Assembly: GCA_046725585.1 (NCBI GenBank)
Contig: JBKOYV010000411.1
Location: forward strand, 4,751-68,750
Length of the DNA: 64,000 nucleotides
Reading direction: 5' to 3'
From: JAJKIV01 sp046725585
GTDB taxonomy: Bacteria; Gemmatimonadota; Gemmatimonadetes; Gemmatimonadales; Gemmatimonadaceae
Within the stretch, counting starts at the first letter, position 1; each line of letters begins with the position of its first letter. Below are positions 27,226 through 35,929 of the stretch, one piece after another. The position numbers were made by a program, and so were the translations under genes. The notes below the pieces were generated by a model. The model had not been told where the DNA came from. It saw only the letters and a list, made by a program, of their open reading frames with translations, and did not search any database.

Positions 27226-28265
27226 TCGTCTCGGCGAAAGCTCTCACGCAGTGGTTGCGCACGTCGGGGACGCTTTCGTCGGGTCGCGTGTCGGATGTAG
27301 CGGTCCAGCTGGAGCACAAGACCACCGTCTCGACGCTCGCGTTCGCCCGCGTCGCGTACTCGGCGGATGCTCCCCCCGGGCTGCCGTCCAACGTCGTGGT
27401 CAAGCAGTCGTTGGCGGCAGGCGGATCGCCTAACGTGGCGCCGGCGGAGATCGACTTCTATCGCCGGTTGGCGCCGGCTGCCCCGGCTTCGCCGCTCGCC
27501 CGGTGCCTGGCGGCCATCGACGGGGACGGGAAGCGCGGGCCACTACTCGTGCTGGAAGACCTCCGTGCGACGCACGACCACAAGCCGTGGCCGATGCCGC
27601 CGTCCGAGCACCAGGCGGAGGCCGCGGTCGACGCGCTCGCGAGCATCCACGCGTGCTGGTGGGAGCACGCCGAGCTCGGGCGGTCCGTTGGCTGTGCCCA
27701 CACCGTCGAGAGCCTGAACGCCATGGTAGCGGGCGTCGCATCCATGCTCCCTGGGTTCCTCGAGACAGTCGGCGATGCGATCCCGACGGCCAGCCGACGA
27801 TTGTACGAGCGCGTCTTCAGCTCGTCGCTGGCACCATGGATTCGCCTCGCCGACCCTCGCGCGCTCACGGTCACCCATGGCGACGCTCATCCCTGGAATT
27901 TTCTCTTTCCGCGCGCAGGCAGCGGCCCGGCCGTTCTTCTCGACTGGCAGCTCTGGCACGTCGACGTCGGGGCGCGGGACCTCGCTTTTCTCATCGCGCT
28001 GCACTGGTATCCTGACAGGCGGCGAGAGCTGGAGCTGCCGCTGCTTCACCGGTATCACGACCGCCTCGAGCCGGCTCGCGTGCTCGGGTACTCGTTCGCC
28101 GACCTTCTCCTCGACTACCGCCGGAGCGTCGTGCGGAACCTCACGTTCCCGGTCCTGCTGTGGAATCGAGGGCTTGCTCCAGAGGCATGGTTTCATCGAC
28201 TCCATTGTACCCTCGCGGCGTATCGCGACCTCGGCTGCGAGGAGCTGTTGGACGCGGTCGATTGA
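27222..28265 (+). CDS. APH-like phosphotransferase (aminoglycoside/choline kinase fold)
   Basis: Start is a GTG overlapping the preceding stop codon. The 347-residue protein has the nucleotide-positioning Lys in VVVKQSL near residue 60, the catalytic-loop motif THGDAHPWNFLF (Asp near 219) and the metal-binding LLDWQ near 238. This is the APH/EcKinase-type protein-kinase-like fold, which phosphorylates small molecules such as aminoglycosides, choline, homoserine or sugars. Its tight coupling to a class A-like beta-lactamase fold gene is notable. The substrate cannot be assigned. Confidence 0.85.
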   Translation: MIVSAKALTQWLRTSGTLSSGRVSDVAVQLEHKTTVSTLAFARVAYSADAPPGLPSNVVVKQSLAAGGSPNVAPAEIDFYRRLAPAAPASPLARCLAAIDGDGKRGPLLVLEDLRATHDHKPWPMPPSEHQAEAAVDALASIHACWWEHAELGRSVGCAHTVESLNAMVAGVASMLPGFLETVGDAIPTASRRLYERVFSSSLAPWIRLADPRALTVTHGDAHPWNFLFPRAGSGPAVLLDWQLWHVDVGARDLAFLIALHWYPDRRRELELPLLHRYHDRLEPARVLGYSFADLLLDYRRSVVRNLTFPVLLWNRGLAPEAWFHRLHCTLAAYRDLGCEELLDAVD

Positions 28266-28345
28266 TCGCCCAATGAGCCTTACATAAGTGGGCTTAGGTT
28301 CTGATGTGGTCTGCCGGTGTGGGTTCGCGATGCGGTCGTGGGCAA

Positions 28346-28600
28346 GAACGAACGGCAACCACGAACCACGGCAACCACGAACGCCACCGGCAAACGGCAA
28401 CCACGAACGCTGACGACGCTGATCTGTCGAACGCTGTGGGCCGCTGCATCATGCTCTAGCGCGAGCCACTCGACCGGAGCGTCAGCTCAATCATATGAAC
28501 AACCGGGGTGCTGATTGTTGTTTTCCCCAAATAGCACCCTCTGTGTTTTCAGCGCCGCTCGCGTCTGCGGCCTCAGCGTTCGTGGTTGCCGTTTTGCCGC
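28346..28600. repeat. Inverted-repeat element, family D (GGCAACCACGAAC type)
   Basis: Three direct GGCAACCACGAAC units lie at about 28352-28409. An inverted copy (GTTCGTGGTTGCC) lies near 28580. The outer arms CGGCAAACGGCAACCACGAA (28388 on) and the complement of 28571-28598 are nearly identical over 28 bases. The ~170 bp between them has no open reading frame. The gap 28266-28753 holds nothing else I can identify. Confidence 0.7.
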
Positions 28601-28753
28601 TCGACGCTGAGCGCCGAGGGAAACTCGGGGTTTACGAGGGGGCGACAGGCCAAACCAACTTCGGTGACGTTCATTAAGTCCCGCGTCAGGCACGACGGTC
28701 CGCGTCCTGCGGGCTTCTTCGCTGATACCCTCACGCGTTGAGCCCCTAGGACC

Positions 28754-29281
28754 ATGCCTCTCAAATACGAGACTCTCGACCCCGCCACACGCCGTCACGC
28801 GATCGCCGAGCTCGACAGCGACCTCGCGAGCGGTGCCTTTCACGCGTCCGACCGCCTTCGCCCCACGGCGATAGCCGACTACGAGCGGCTCCTCCGCGAC
28901 GCGCTCCGCTACTACGATGATCTCTGGCTCGAACAGCACTCGAACGATCTGCTGGTCGACGTCGAGCCCCGCACGACGCGAAGCGGCGCGCAGACCACCG
29001 CGAAGGTTCCGGAGATGGCCGCCCGGATGCTCGCGGAAGGCGACTTCAATCGCTATTACATGCGTGGCGTCGCGTTGCGAGCGATCGAGGAGGGCCGACA
29101 GGTCGTCGAGGTCTATCGCGCGCGACTGTCGCTCGAGCCGCGGCCGGAGTCGGCGGAGCTGGAAGGCCAGCGACTCCCCGCCCGCGAGGTTCTGGATTAC
29201 CTGCGCGGGCAGCGAGTCGAGGATGCGTCGACGGCACGGCTCGGTCGCCCGAACTCGGGGTTGAGCATCCGGCTCGTCTAG
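28754..29281 (+). CDS. Hypothetical protein
   Basis: A 175-residue soluble protein with high-GC codon use typical of its neighbours. It is rich in helices (ATRRHAIAELDSDLASGAFH, DYERLLRDALRYYDDLWLEQ), with a conserved-looking FNRYYMRGVALRAIEEG segment in the middle. No domain is recognised. It lies between two repeat elements and has no close operon partner. Confidence 0.65.
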   Translation: MPLKYETLDPATRRHAIAELDSDLASGAFHASDRLRPTAIADYERLLRDALRYYDDLWLEQHSNDLLVDVEPRTTRSGAQTTAKVPEMAARMLAEGDFNRYYMRGVALRAIEEGRQVVEVYRARLSLEPRPESAELEGQRLPAREVLDYLRGQRVEDASTARLGRPNSGLSIRLV

Positions 29282-29311
29282 TCTGGTGAAGTGGTTCGGA
29301 GATCAGGCGAG

Positions 29312-29431
29312 CTGTCATCCCGAGCGGAGCTATTGTCATCCCGAGCGTAGCGAGGGATCTTCATCCTCCCGAGAGAGAGCTCTCTACTAGGACGATGAGG
29401 ATTCCTCGCCTGTCGGCTCGGAATGACAGGC
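29312..29431. repeat. Intergenic repeat, family B (GTCATCCCGAGCG type)
   Basis: Two GTCATCCCGAGCG starts in tandem are followed by GAGGGATCTTCATCC, then the inverted half GGATTCCTCGCC and CTCGGAATGACAG. It matches the copy at 10213-10368. It sits between a hypothetical gene and a membrane protein gene. Confidence 0.75.
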
Positions 29432-29493
29432 TATTCGGATCCCGGATTCGGTCCAATAGCCTCACGTAGCAGCGACGTTCTCGGAGGGACAAC

Positions 29494-30126
29494 GTGGTCC
29501 AGGAGACCGCCCACGCCGCGCTCGGCGAGTGGGAGAGCTTTTACATCATCGTCGGGTCATCGGCGGCGGCCCTCACGGGATTGCAGTTCGTGGTCATCAC
29601 GCTGATAGGCGAAGCGCAAAGCCGCTCGACCGGCGGGATCGGCGCGTTCGCGACCCCAACGATCGTGCACTTCTGCGCGGCGCTCTTCGTGTCGGTGACC
29701 ATGTCCGCGCCGTGGCCGCGACTGTCGGAACCGGCGTTCGTGATTGCCGCCTCCGCCGTCGTCGGTTTGATCTACACGGCGATAGTGATCTGGCGCGCGA
29801 CGCACCAGACCGCCTATCAGATGGTTGCCGAGGATTGGATCTGGCACCTCTCGCTGCCGGTGATCGTGTACACCACGCAGTTCGTGGCCGGGGTTCTGCT
29901 CACCCGCTACACGCTCGTCGCGCTGTTCGCGGTCGCGATCGCGTCGCTGCTGCTCGTGTACATCGGCATTCACAACGCGTGGGACACGTCGACGTATATG
30001 GTCGCCGAGCGACTCAAGCGCGACGGTCGAGGCGAAGCGACGCAGGAGCAGGCCGCTTCGCCAGCGGTTTCGCCAAATGCGACCCCGTCCGCCGAACCCG
30101 CGCCTGCCGCCGACGCCTCTCGTTAG
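29494..30126 (+). CDS. Integral membrane protein, hypothetical
   Basis: A GTG start gives 210 residues with about five transmembrane segments (IIVGSSAAALTGLQFVVITL, FCAALFVSVTM, FVIAASAVVGLIYTAIVIW, SLPVIVYTTQFVAGVLL, LVALFAVAIASLLLVYIGI) and a Pro/Ala-rich cytoplasmic tail. The N-terminal EWESFYIIVGSSAAALTGLQFVV is a recognisable opening of an uncharacterised bacterial family. The stop TAG falls inside CGTTAGG. Confidence 0.75.
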   Translation: MVQETAHAALGEWESFYIIVGSSAAALTGLQFVVITLIGEAQSRSTGGIGAFATPTIVHFCAALFVSVTMSAPWPRLSEPAFVIAASAVVGLIYTAIVIWRATHQTAYQMVAEDWIWHLSLPVIVYTTQFVAGVLLTRYTLVALFAVAIASLLLVYIGIHNAWDTSTYMVAERLKRDGRGEATQEQAASPAVSPNATPSAEPAPAADASR

Positions 30127-30151
30127 GACTACCCGTTCCTTTCGCTCACCG

Positions 30152-30370
30152 ATGACGACAGCACGGCCGGACGTTGCCTGTCCCGGCTGCCGCTACGTAC
30201 CGAGCCCGTACGACCGATGGGTGTGCGCGCCGGACGGGTGCGGTCACGTCTGGAACACGTTCGAGACGGGCGCGCGGTGCCCGAAGTGCGACGCGCAGTT
30301 CCCCTGGACCACGTGCCCCGTGTGCGGGCAGACCTTTCCGCACCGCGCCTGGTATCGAAGCTCCGCCTGA
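30152..30370 (+). CDS. Small double zinc-ribbon protein
   Basis: A 72-residue protein with four cysteine pairs: CPGC, CAPDGC, CPKC and CPVC. This fits two stacked zinc ribbons. The ATG at 30152 is preferred because the upstream frame continues without coding character. It starts 26 bp after the membrane protein gene on the same strand, so the two may be cotranscribed. Such proteins usually bind nucleic acid or a partner protein. Confidence 0.7.
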   Translation: MTTARPDVACPGCRYVPSPYDRWVCAPDGCGHVWNTFETGARCPKCDAQFPWTTCPVCGQTFPHRAWYRSSA

Positions 30371-30422
30371 CGATACTCGCGGTCGCGCTGGCGGCAACAG
30401 TCAGCGAGTCGCGTGCTGGACG

Positions 30423-31502
30423 TCAGGGTGGTCGGTAAGTCAACGCCAGAATTGCGAACCCTGTCGCGGCGTCACTCATGAAATTCGCAGCGGCGGTCGC
30501 GGGATCACGTCGGCGATTGAGCGACGTCGCAGTCCACTTCCCGGTTGCGCTGTCCTGATGCCCCGCCAGCCAGGCGAGTGCAGAGGCGAGTTGCGCCTCG
30601 GTGCTCGCATGACCCGCGCGTCGTAGCGCGAACGCCACAAGGCCGGTCGCATATCCATCGCTGAGGGTGTCGAGGATCGTGCCGTCGCTTCGCTTCCAGT
30701 CGCCAAGTCTCGCGAGCGCCCAACCACCGTCGGCGTTCTGTGTTGCGAACAGTGAATCAACGATGGCGCTACGTTCGCCAGGCGTGAGCAGGTCAGGCAG
30801 CGCCGAGGCGGCCCAGAGCAGCACGGCGCGATTGAATACACTCTGCACCGCCGCATCCTGACGGAGAAACGTGCGCAGAGCGGCGACGCGATCCTGAATA
30901 TCCGCCCGTAACGCGTAGCCCCCTGGCTCGGTTCCGACGGCGACTGCAGCGAGTGCCGCACCGAAGTACGCGGCGTCGTCCGCCTCCCAGGGCTCGAGAT
31001 GGAAATTGAGCCACGCCCACGAACCCGCGGGCTTTCCACGGCGGAACTGTAACGCCCACAAATTGTCGAACGCGATGCGCGCCTCATCGCTCGGCTTGCC
31101 GGCGGCGGCGTCACGGGTCGCGAGCACGAGCGCGTTCAAGACCGCCTCGGTGCCGCGCGACTCGCTCGTCTTCGGCAGGCCGTTGACCTGATCGGGATAG
31201 AACGGCTCGACGTCGCGCCACATGCGCACACGCTTCACGACGTCATCAAGTAGCTTGCGCTCGGGACTGGTCGGCTCGTTCTCATGCAGAGCGGCGCGCA
31301 GCGACGGCCGGGCGAGAGCGTATGGCAGCGCGGTGTGACAGGAGACGCAAGCGGTCTCGTGATCGCGCGCCGCCGTAGGCCAAGCCGACCACCAGGTCTG
31401 GCGTGCGTCGAGATACGTCGCCGCGGCGCGCATGTCCCATCCCTGCGCAGGCGCTGAGCGGGCGATCAGAGTCAACGCAACAATGCCGGCGGTACGTCGC
31501 AT
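30423..31502 (-). CDS. Exported alpha/alpha-barrel (terpene-cyclase-like repeat) protein with a CxxCH motif
   Basis: The 359-residue product has a signal peptide (to about residue 20) and a single CVSCH heme-attachment motif (Cys52, Cys55, His56). Helical repeats follow, with a QW-like motif QNADGGWA near residue 257, as in the prenyltransferase/squalene-cyclase (alpha/alpha) barrel superfamily. The acidic DxDD motif of squalene-hopene cyclases is absent, so it is unlikely to be a true cyclase. A periplasmic c-type heme protein with an alpha/alpha-barrel body is the literal reading. It is convergent with the zinc-ribbon gene. Confidence 0.75.
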   Translation of the reverse strand: MRRTAGIVALTLIARSAPAQGWDMRAAATYLDARQTWWSAWPTAARDHETACVSCHTALPYALARPSLRAALHENEPTSPERKLLDDVVKRVRMWRDVEPFYPDQVNGLPKTSESRGTEAVLNALVLATRDAAAGKPSDEARIAFDNLWALQFRRGKPAGSWAWLNFHLEPWEADDAAYFGAALAAVAVGTEPGGYALRADIQDRVAALRTFLRQDAAVQSVFNRAVLLWAASALPDLLTPGERSAIVDSLFATQNADGGWALARLGDWKRSDGTILDTLSDGYATGLVAFALRRAGHASTEAQLASALAWLAGHQDSATGKWTATSLNRRRDPATAAANFMSDAATGFAILALTYRPP

Positions 31503-31856
31503 GGCTGAATAGCATGCGGAATACGCGTCCGCTCGACAAGACCCTGCATGTCACGGCCGACGCAGCACGCCGCGCGAGCTGCCTCCGCCTAACGTACGGT
31601 GGAGCCGACGAGCGAGCCATGGAAGCGGCGGTTGTGCGGCCGCATTTTTGGAGCTCGCTCCCGGAACCTGGAACCCTTTCCTCCATGCTGCTCGTGCGCC
31701 ACCCGTACGGCCCCGCGCTCGCAGCCAGCGGCACCACACCTGCCTGACTGACACCCGGGCGAGGCGCGCCTTCTCACCGCTGGCGCCGCCGCACCGGTCG
31801 GCACCATCTTCGGCACCGTTGCCCTGGCCTCCGACCCGACTCGCCGAGCCGTCACC
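31503..31856. other. Intergenic region without recognisable gene
   Basis: About 350 bp between divergent genes. No open frame has coding-like composition. One CCTAACG heptamer lies at 31588. The promoters of the CxxCH gene (leftward) and the serine hydrolase (rightward) should be here, but I cannot point to -35/-10 boxes. Confidence 0.5.
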
Positions 31857-33563
31857 ATGCGCCGCCGTTCAGCACTCCTCGCCGCCCCGCTTGTCGCCGC
31901 CCTTAGCATGGGGTCGAGCGTCGCCCGCGCCCAGCACATCGTCGGCATGCGCGACGCCCGCGCGCTGCGCGCCGACAGCGTCTTCCAGCGCTTCGACCGC
32001 ACCGACTCACCCGGCTGCGCGCTCGGCGTCTACCAGGACGGCAAGATCCTGTACGCGCGCGGCTATGGGATGGCGAGCCTCGAGCACGGCGTCGCACTCT
32101 CGCCGCGGTCCGTGCTCGACGTCGGGTCGATCTCGAAGCAGTTCACCGCGATGGCCATCCTCATGCTCCAGAAGGAGGGGAAGCTCTCGCTCGACGACCC
32201 GATCCGGAAATACATACCGGAGCTGCCGGCGTACGCGGAGAAGATCACGCTCCGCCGCGCGCTGAGCCAGACGAGCGGGCTGCGCGACCTCTACGTCATG
32301 ATGGGGCAAACAGGCCGCACGTTCGCGGGAGACACGATCGACGCCCTGCGCGTCATCACCCACTCGGCGGAGCCCAACTACGAGCCCGGCGCGCGGTACC
32401 TCTACACGAACTCGGGCTGGATCCTCGCCGCGCAGATCGTCTACCGCCTGACCGGCAAGACGCTCGACAAGTTCGCCGAGGAGCGTATCTTCGCGCCGTT
32501 AGGCATGCGCGACACACGCTACCTCGCCGACGCCGCGACGATCATCCCTGACGGCGCGGAGGGATACGCCCCACGGCCGGGCGGAGGCTTCCGTCTCGCG
32601 CGCTCGACGTACGACGGCGCGATCATGGGAGCGGGTGCGGTGCACACGTCGGTCGAGGACTTCGGCCGCTGGCTGAACAACTATGACTTGGGCGAAGTCG
32701 GCGGGCGCGAGATCATCGAGACGATGACGACCCCCACCAAGCTGAACGACGGCTCGCCAGCGAAGTCGGGGCCGACCCAGGCGTACGCGGTCGGGCTCAA
32801 CGTCGGGACGCTGCGCGGGCTGCGCGTTGTCTCGCACGGCGGCAGCTGGGCGGGCTACCGCGGGCACTTCCTCCGATTCCCTGACCAGCGCTTCGCCGTC
32901 GCGACGTTCTGCAACCTAACGACGTCCGGCCCGGACACGCTCGCGCGCAAGGTGGCGGGGATCTACCTCGCCGAGCGGATGCAGCCGGACAGCGATGCGG
33001 CATGGATCGCGGCTCTGGCCGCCGCGCCGCGCGGCGATCTGCCCGCGGCCGACCTCCGGGCACTCACGGGCGTGTGGCGCAACGTCGAACGTGGCGAGGT
33101 GCGGCGCACGCGACTCGCGGGTGATACCCTCATCGCAGTCGGCGCCGAGCGCACGCCGATGCTGCCCTTGAGCGACGGCCGCTTCCGCGCCGGGTCCGGC
33201 ACCGAGGTCCGCTTCGAGGGCGACGACGGTCCCCCGTCGCGCATGATCGTCCGCACGACGGCGGAGGCGGTGACGTACATGCGCGCGGACACTGCCGCAC
33301 TTACGCCCGCACAGCTCGCCGAGTACGCGGGGGACTACCGGAGCGCCGAAGTGGAGGCGACGCACACCTGGAAGGTCGAGAAGGGGCAGCTCGTTCTCTA
33401 CGTGAACGACCGACGCCTTGGTGTGCTCGAGCCCACTTATAAGGATGGGTTCACTCGCGGCGGCACCGTGATCAACGTGGAGCGTGACGCGAAAGGGCGC
33501 ATCACCGGCTTCGTGGTGGAGGCGGGGCGTGTGCGGCACCTCCGCTTCACGCGGGTGCGGTGA
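31857..33563 (+). CDS. Exported serine hydrolase, beta-lactamase fold with C-terminal lipocalin-like domain
   Basis: A 568-residue protein with signal peptide (MRRRSALLAAPLVAALSMGS through ARAQ). SxxK is SISK (91-94), YxN is YTN (183-185), and a third motif HGG occurs in VSHGGSWAGY. Residues about 390-568 form a beta-rich C-terminal domain with repeated FRA/VRF and YAGDYRSAEVEA segments, as in multidomain esterase/D-aminopeptidase relatives. It is the third enzyme of this fold in the window. Function is likely peptide or ester hydrolysis outside the cytoplasm. Confidence 0.87.
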   Translation: MRRRSALLAAPLVAALSMGSSVARAQHIVGMRDARALRADSVFQRFDRTDSPGCALGVYQDGKILYARGYGMASLEHGVALSPRSVLDVGSISKQFTAMAILMLQKEGKLSLDDPIRKYIPELPAYAEKITLRRALSQTSGLRDLYVMMGQTGRTFAGDTIDALRVITHSAEPNYEPGARYLYTNSGWILAAQIVYRLTGKTLDKFAEERIFAPLGMRDTRYLADAATIIPDGAEGYAPRPGGGFRLARSTYDGAIMGAGAVHTSVEDFGRWLNNYDLGEVGGREIIETMTTPTKLNDGSPAKSGPTQAYAVGLNVGTLRGLRVVSHGGSWAGYRGHFLRFPDQRFAVATFCNLTTSGPDTLARKVAGIYLAERMQPDSDAAWIAALAAAPRGDLPAADLRALTGVWRNVERGEVRRTRLAGDTLIAVGAERTPMLPLSDGRFRAGSGTEVRFEGDDGPPSRMIVRTTAEAVTYMRADTAALTPAQLAEYAGDYRSAEVEATHTWKVEKGQLVLYVNDRRLGVLEPTYKDGFTRGGTVINVERDAKGRITGFVVEAGRVRHLRFTRVR

Positions 33564-33619
33564 CGGGCTGACGGAAGGAACCAGGCGTATCGTGCGCCTA
33601 ACGCGGGGTGAGGTGACCT

Positions 33620-34090
33620 GTGCTCGGGAAAGGATTGTTCCTCCTCGGCGGGCTGTTCCTGGCAGCCGTCGACGCATCGCACGCGCAAGCAGTAGTGCGT
33701 CCGGACACGGCCCGCAATTCACCGAGCAACCGGACGGGTTCATGGAGTGCGGCCACCACCAACGGTCTGACGCTCATCGGAACATGGACCGCGATTCTCG
33801 ACACAACCGGCACAGTCACCGGCACGTGGGCGCTCGTCGACGCGCAGGGTAATACGCGAGCCGACGGAGGCTGGTCAGCGGCGAAGTCCCCACAAGGATG
33901 GACTGGCGCCTGGCGAGCGGTGATTTCCGGCCGGGAGGGCGAGTACTCCGGGACCTGGACTGCCGCCGTCGATGGCAAGCCGGACACGCGGCTGGCGGAT
34001 CTCTTTGAGAAGGCGGTACAGACCATCGTCAGCGGCAACTGGCGCGCTGGGGGGCGGTCGGGGGCGTGGTCGATCCGCACGTTCAAGTGA
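33620..34090 (+). CDS. Small exported beta-rich protein, hypothetical
   Basis: A GTG start gives 156 residues with a signal peptide (to about residue 23). The mature part is built of repeated short units of the form G-x-W-x-A (GSWSAATT, GTWTAILD, GTWALVDA, GGWSAAKS, GAWRAVIS, GTWTAAVD, GNWRAGG, GAWSIRT), which suggests an up-and-down beta barrel or meander. No enzyme motif. GCCTAACG lies at 33595, 18 bp before the start. Confidence 0.65.
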   Translation: MLGKGLFLLGGLFLAAVDASHAQAVVRPDTARNSPSNRTGSWSAATTNGLTLIGTWTAILDTTGTVTGTWALVDAQGNTRADGGWSAAKSPQGWTGAWRAVISGREGEYSGTWTAAVDGKPDTRLADLFEKAVQTIVSGNWRAGGRSGAWSIRTFK

Positions 34091-34137
34091 GCCAACCGAT
34101 CATGCTGACTTCGGCGGCCTAACACAGGTCAGTTGCC

Positions 34138-35130
34138 GTGAAGATTTCAATCCTCGACGATTATTTCGACACCCTTCGCACGCTCGCGTGTTTTCGCAAG
34201 CTTGACGGACATGAGGTCACCGTGTGGAGCGATCACACGCAAGACCTGGACGCGCTTACCGCACGCCTTAAAGGCACGGAGGTGCTCGTGCTGATTCGCG
34301 AGCGTACGCACATCCGCGAGCCCTTGCTCGAACGCTTGGACGCGCTGCGACTGATCAGTCAGCGCAGCGTCTATCCCCACATCGACATCGACGCATGTAC
34401 GCGACGCGGGGTCATTGTATCGTCCGATCAGCATGCCGGCACCCCCTCGTACGCGGCGGCCGAACTGACGTGGGGTTTGATCATCGCCGCGATGCGGCAG
34501 ATACCCCAACAGATGTACGCCCTCCAAAGCGGGCGCTGGCAGATCGGAGTGGGCAACAGCTTGCGCGGCAAAACGCTGGGGGTCTACGGCTACGGACGTA
34601 TCGGCGCGACCGTGGCGGGCTATGGAAGAGCCTTCGGGATGGACGTTTTGGTATGGTCGCGGGAGCCGTCGCTGCAACGCGCGCGCGGGGATGGCTATGC
34701 GGTGGCGCAGAGCAAGCATGCTTTTTTCGAATTGTGCGACGTGATTTCACTGCACACGCGGCTGGTAAATGAGACGCGGGGCATCGTCACCAGGGATGAT
34801 TTATCGCGCATGAAGCCCACCGCCGTGCTGGTCAACACCAGTCGTGCGCCGCTGATTGAGCCCGGTGCCCTTGTCGATGCGTTGCGCGCGGGGCGGCCCG
34901 GCATGGCGGCCATCGATGTATATGAAGAGGAGCCGTTGCGCGACCCTGACTACCCCTTGCTCAAAATGGACAACGTCGTTTGCACGCCGCATATCGGATA
35001 CGTGACACGGGATGAGTACGAGATCCAGTTTTCCGACATCTTCGATCAAGTCGTCGCCTATGCGTCGGGCAATCCCATCAACGTGGTCAACCCGGGAGTC
35101 TTCGACGTATTAAAGGGTCGGCTGACCTAA
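34138..35130 (+). CDS. D-2-hydroxyacid dehydrogenase (NAD-dependent)
   Basis: A 330-residue cytoplasmic enzyme of the phosphoglycerate-dehydrogenase-like family, starting at GTG. It has the NAD loop GYGRIG (151-156), catalytic Arg236 in NTSRAPL, Glu265 in VYEEEP and His285 in TPHIG. It should oxidise or reduce a D-2-hydroxy acid. The regulatory ACT domain of SerA is absent. Codon use is less GC-rich than in the neighbours (TTA, TTT and AAA codons occur), suggesting recent acquisition, perhaps from a proteobacterium. The stop TAA lies inside ACCTAACG. Confidence 0.88.
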   Translation: MKISILDDYFDTLRTLACFRKLDGHEVTVWSDHTQDLDALTARLKGTEVLVLIRERTHIREPLLERLDALRLISQRSVYPHIDIDACTRRGVIVSSDQHAGTPSYAAAELTWGLIIAAMRQIPQQMYALQSGRWQIGVGNSLRGKTLGVYGYGRIGATVAGYGRAFGMDVLVWSREPSLQRARGDGYAVAQSKHAFFELCDVISLHTRLVNETRGIVTRDDLSRMKPTAVLVNTSRAPLIEPGALVDALRAGRPGMAAIDVYEEEPLRDPDYPLLKMDNVVCTPHIGYVTRDEYEIQFSDIFDQVVAYASGNPINVVNPGVFDVLKGRLT

Positions 35131-35152
35131 CGAACGCAGCTTGAAGGGGGTC

Positions 35153-35818
35153 ATGACGTTTCGCGACATCGGTGCCGCCCGTGCCGGCGGTTACGTGCTT
35201 GTCGTTGCTGCCCTGCTCGTCGCCATCGGGCTCGTGTTCCATCCTGTTCCGGCCGGCGGGTTCGAGGAACGACCATCGGTGCTGGTCAACACGCCGTGGT
35301 GGGGCGCGATCCACATCGCGATCGCCGCCGGCTTCGTGCTGGTACTCCTGGGGAGCCTGCTGCTTCTCGTCGCCGGTGGCTCACTCACGCAGCCCTGGAC
35401 TGCGGCCTTGTGCTGGGGAGCGATGGCCGTCGGCATGATCTTCTTCACCGGCGTCGCGCTCATCAACGGTTGGGTGATGCACTACCTCACCGCGCACGGA
35501 GCTCCCACCTCGGCTCCCTTGGTGTACGACGCGTTCAACCGCCTGCTGATCGGCTACGGTTGGCTCGGCAACCCGTTGTTCCTGGCTGGTCTTACCGGCG
35601 TCGCCCTGCTCGAGGTACGTCACCGCACTACGGGGATGCCCCGGGCACTGGCATGGTTCGGCCTCGCGGTCTCCGTGCTCTCGTGGGGTCGCGGTATCGG
35701 CTCAGCCACCGGCTTGTACTTCCTGGAGCCACTGATCTTCGCCAACGTCCCGGCGTTTCTGTGGCTCGGCTACTTCGGTCTGCGGGTTTCAGCGGCTGCG
35801 CGGCGGCCCGCAGCCTAA
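35153..35818 (+). CDS. Integral membrane protein, hypothetical
   Basis: About 221 residues with six predicted transmembrane segments (YVLVVAALLVAIGLVF, IHIAIAAGFVLVLLGSLLLL, ALCWGAMAVGMIFFTGVALI, NPLFLAGLTGVALL, ALAWFGLAVSVLSWG, IFANVPAFLWLGYFGL). The ATG at 35153 follows AAGGGGG; a TTG at 35141 is an alternative. No domain is recognised. It begins about 20 bp after the dehydrogenase gene. Its stop TAA is part of GCCTAACG. Confidence 0.7.
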   Translation: MTFRDIGAARAGGYVLVVAALLVAIGLVFHPVPAGGFEERPSVLVNTPWWGAIHIAIAAGFVLVLLGSLLLLVAGGSLTQPWTAALCWGAMAVGMIFFTGVALINGWVMHYLTAHGAPTSAPLVYDAFNRLLIGYGWLGNPLFLAGLTGVALLEVRHRTTGMPRALAWFGLAVSVLSWGRGIGSATGLYFLEPLIFANVPAFLWLGYFGLRVSAAARRPAA

Positions 35819-35929
35819 CGCGTGAGGTGCGTCAAGTGTGAGCGCTGCCTGACGGCTGCCGAAGGCCGACGTTGCGGTGTGGCTCGCGCCGACCGTGACG
35901 ACGATGCGCGGTAAGCCGTCCTCGAATGG

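Noticed and set aside
28346..28420. CRISPR array
   Set aside because: Only three unevenly spaced GGCAACCACGAAC units, no constant repeat length or spacers, and no cas genes.
30423..31502. Squalene-hopene cyclase
   Set aside because: QW-like repeats are present, but the DxDD catalytic motif is missing and the length is only about half of a cyclase.
35814..35890. Full attC site after the membrane protein gene
   Set aside because: The left core GCCTAAC is present at the stop codon, but I could not find complementary inner arms or a GTTRRRY partner.
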